Shown here: one piece after another, positions 6,180 to 7,620 of the stretch | Numbering within the stretch: the first letter of the stretch is position 1 | How the letters are laid out: each line of letters starts with the position of its first letter | Source of the DNA: Pseudomonadota bacterium | GTDB taxonomy: Bacteria; Pseudomonadota; Alphaproteobacteria; Reyranellales; Reyranellaceae | NCBI GenBank assembly: GCA_023386865.1 | Contig: JAEWIV010000114.1 | Span: 1 to 7,620, forward strand | Length of the DNA stretch: 7,620 nucleotides | Reading direction: 5' to 3' | Made by a program: the position numbers and the translations under genes | The notes under the pieces: model-generated | What the model was told of the DNA's origin: nothing | Database searches by the model: none | What the model saw: only the letters and a program-made list of their open reading frames with translations

Positions 6180-7508
6180 ATGGACAGGACGAAACGGGCA
6201 TTGGTCGGCGGGTTGCTGGCGGCCGCCGTGACAGCGGGCCTCGCCGCGCCGTCATCCGCGCAACAGCGCACCGAGATCCAGTTCTGGCATGCCATGGGCG
6301 GTGTGCTGGGCGAGCGCGTCGACGAGGTCGTCAAGCGCTACAACGACTCGCAGACCAGGTACACGGTGGTCGCCACCAACAAGGGCAACTACGACGAGGT
6401 CATCAACGGCACCATCGCCGCCTACCGTGCCAAGAAGGCGCCGCACGTCGTGCAGATCTACGAGCGCGGCTTCATGACGATGCTGCTTTCCGACGCCATC
6501 GTGCCGGTGCAGGACCTCCTGACCGAGAAGAAGAAGCAGATCGACTGGGGCGACTTCATCAAGCCGGTGGCGAGCTATTACCAGTACAAGGGCAAGCTGA
6601 TGAGCATGCCTTTCAACTCCTCGGCGCCCATCCTGTGGTACAACAAGGAGCACTTCGAGAAGGCGGGCTTCAAGGAGCCCGGGCCGACCTGGCAAGAGCT
6701 CGACAAGCAGCTCTATGCCATCAAGAGCAAGGGCATCGCCGAATGCGGCTCCTCGCTCGCCGGCGACTTCTTCTGGAGCCTGATCGAGAATTACAGCACG
6801 GTGAACGACCAGCCGTTCGGTACCAAGGCCAACGGCTACGACGGCCTCGACACGGTGTTCGTCTACAACAAGACCAAGGTGGTCGAGCAGACCAAGCGCC
6901 TGAAGAAGTGGATCGACGACGGCGTCATGCAGATCGCGGGCCAGGGTCTGTCGCCCGAGCAGCTCTACACCTCGGGCAAGTGCTCGACCTTCTTCGCCTC
7001 GACGGCGGCGCACAGCAGCGTCGAGCGCAATGCCACCATCAAGTGGAGCGCCACCTACCTGCCGTGGGAGGAGGGCACGCAGCCCCGCAACAGCAGCATC
7101 GGCGGCGCCACATTGTGGGTGATGAAGGGCCAGAAGGCCGAGGAATATGACGGCGTGGCCGACTTTTTGGCCTTCGTTGCCAGCCCCGACCTGCAGCTCT
7201 GGTGGAGCAAGGTGACGGGCTACGTGCCGATCACCAACAAGGCCTACGAAGCCGCCAAGAAGGAGGGCTACTACACGGCCAATCCGACGCGTGAGATCGC
7301 CATCCTGCAGCTCAATCGCGGCACGCCGACGCCGAACTCACAGGGCTTCCATTTCGGCAACTACACGCAATCGACCTTTGCGCTGCGCCAGGAACTCGAG
7401 GCGGTGTGGGCCAACAAGAAGACGCCGCAGGAGGCGCTCGACGACGCCGTGCGTCGCGGCAACGAGATCTTGCGGCAGTTCGAGAAGCTGCATGCAGGCA
7501 AGTACTAA
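6180..7508 (+). CDS. ABC transporter periplasmic substrate-binding protein, UgpB-like
   Basis: This is a 442-residue extracellular solute-binding protein (family 1), full length next to E. coli UgpB (438 aa). A Sec signal peptide spans residues 1-27 (MDRTKR, hydrophobic core, APSSA then Gln28). UgpB-like blocks are IQFWHAMGGVLGERVD (33-48), NKGNYDEVINGTIAAYR (67-83, Tyr71), VQIYERG (91-97, Glu95), SMPFNSSAPILWYNKEHF (142-159), IENYSTVNDQPFGTKANGYDG, SIGGATLWVMKG (307-318), TGYVPIT (346-352, Tyr348), and VWANKKTPQEALDDAVRRGN near the end. By eye alignment, Arg397 of E. coli UgpB, a ligand contact, is Thr399 here, with Arg403 one turn away, so the ligand may not be glycerol-3-phosphate. A strong Shine-Dalgarno (AGGGAGG, 6169-6175) ends 4 nt before the ATG. 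Frequent AAG/AAC/ATC codons suggest high expression. Permease and ATPase genes are expected downstream. Confidence 0.93.
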   Translation: MDRTKRALVGGLLAAAVTAGLAAPSSAQQRTEIQFWHAMGGVLGERVDEVVKRYNDSQTRYTVVATNKGNYDEVINGTIAAYRAKKAPHVVQIYERGFMTMLLSDAIVPVQDLLTEKKKQIDWGDFIKPVASYYQYKGKLMSMPFNSSAPILWYNKEHFEKAGFKEPGPTWQELDKQLYAIKSKGIAECGSSLAGDFFWSLIENYSTVNDQPFGTKANGYDGLDTVFVYNKTKVVEQTKRLKKWIDDGVMQIAGQGLSPEQLYTSGKCSTFFASTAAHSSVERNATIKWSATYLPWEEGTQPRNSSIGGATLWVMKGQKAEEYDGVADFLAFVASPDLQLWWSKVTGYVPITNKAYEAAKKEGYYTANPTREIAILQLNRGTPTPNSQGFHFGNYTQSTFALRQELEAVWANKKTPQEALDDAVRRGNEILRQFEKLHAGKY

Positions 7509-7513
7509 AGCAC

Positions 7514-7539
7514 ATTCCGTCCGGGTTGCCGGACGGAAT
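7514..7539 (+). terminator. Stem-loop after the binding-protein gene (terminator-like or mRNA-stabilising)
   Basis: ATTCCGTCCGG, the loop gttg and CCGGACGGAAT form a perfect 11-bp GC-rich stem beginning 5 nt after the TAA. No T-tract follows (next bases are atgccctg), so it is not a classical intrinsic terminator. Stem-loops directly after binding-protein genes in ABC operons commonly protect the 3' end of an abundant upstream message and cause partial termination before the permease genes. That role is the most likely one here. Confidence 0.6.
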
Positions 7540-7573
7540 ATGCCCTGTGGAAACGCGCACCCCGTTTGCGCGC

Positions 7574-7619
7574 GATTGCGGTCATGCGGTACCGCTCGCG
7601 GTTCCGCATGATCGCAATC
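7574..7619. repeat. Long near-perfect palindrome (REP-like intergenic hairpin)
   Basis: GATTGCGGTCATGCGG (7574-7589) pairs with CCGCATGATCGCAATC (7604-7619) over 16 positions, with a single G-T wobble (7581/7612). After one T-T mismatch the inner part pairs for four more bases (ACCG with CGGT) around a CTCG loop. The whole 46-nt element can fold into a long hairpin. It is a second, separate hairpin after the one at 7514-7539. It resembles dispersed REP-type palindromes of alphaproteobacterial genomes, but whether it is repeated elsewhere cannot be seen here. It ends one base before the window edge. Confidence 0.6.
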
Positions 7620-7620
7620 C

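Larger units (their letters stand above)
7509..7620. other. Intergenic region with two hairpins, right end of window
   Basis: These 112 bp follow the binding-protein stop and hold no convincing coding frame. They contain the 11-bp stem-loop at 7514-7539, a small GC-rich inverted repeat near 7553-7573 (CGCGCA and TGCGCG) and the long palindrome at 7574-7619. No promoter for a downstream gene is evident. Whether transcription continues into permease genes cannot be decided from this window. Confidence 0.55.

Noticed and set aside
5551..7013. Minus-strand open frames of 234 and 253 aa
   Set aside because: They mirror the dehydrogenase and binding-protein genes, are Arg/His/Leu-rich and match no family; they are GC-driven shadows.

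Overview
The window is GC-rich and densely coded, with overlapping genes, GTG starts and many Tat/Sec-exported and catabolic proteins. This suggests a metabolically versatile alphaproteobacterium of the Rhizobiales or Rhodospirillales kind; that placement is inferred from composition and gene style, since no marker gene is present. Seven protein genes cover nearly all of it. I see no rRNA, tRNA, insertion sequence or CRISPR array.

Layout: two divergent transcription units meet at an intergenic region of about 110 bp around 4686-4794. Leftward (minus strand) run a SorC/DeoR-type sugar-responsive regulator (4685-3729), an FGGY xylulokinase-like kinase (3722-2289), a Tat-exported PhoD-like phosphatase/phosphodiesterase (2292-754), a GatC/AtzG-like small protein (742 or 757 to 533) and an amidase-signature enzyme (536-1, cut by the window edge). 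The regulator and kinase are 6 bp apart. The kinase-phosphatase and small protein-amidase joints are 4-bp GTGA overlaps, and the phosphatase-small protein joint can be one too. The five genes are therefore almost certainly one operon. Rightward (plus strand) run a glycerol-1-phosphate dehydrogenase (AraM/EgsA-like, 4795-6150) and a UgpB-like ABC substrate-binding protein (6180-7508). The binding-protein gene is followed by two strong hairpins, and the permease genes probably lie beyond the right edge.

The divergent intergenic region holds a perfect AT-rich inverted repeat (12-bp arms, 8-bp spacer, 4740-4771). It is the obvious operator for the SorC-type regulator and could control both directions.

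Taken together this looks like an inducible catabolic locus for a polyol, or a polyol conjugate such as a glycerol-phosphate-type or amide-linked compound. In this model a periplasmic phosphatase trims the compound, an ABC transporter imports it, an amidase cleaves an amide, a kinase phosphorylates the product and a G1P-dehydrogenase-like enzyme oxidises it. Two specificity positions differ from the characterised relatives. The kinase has Leu where E. coli XylB has the substrate-contacting His78. The binding protein has Thr where E. coli UgpB has Arg397, a ligand/phosphate contact. Neither xylulose nor sn-glycerol-3-phosphate should therefore be assumed as substrate. The true substrate is unknown to me.
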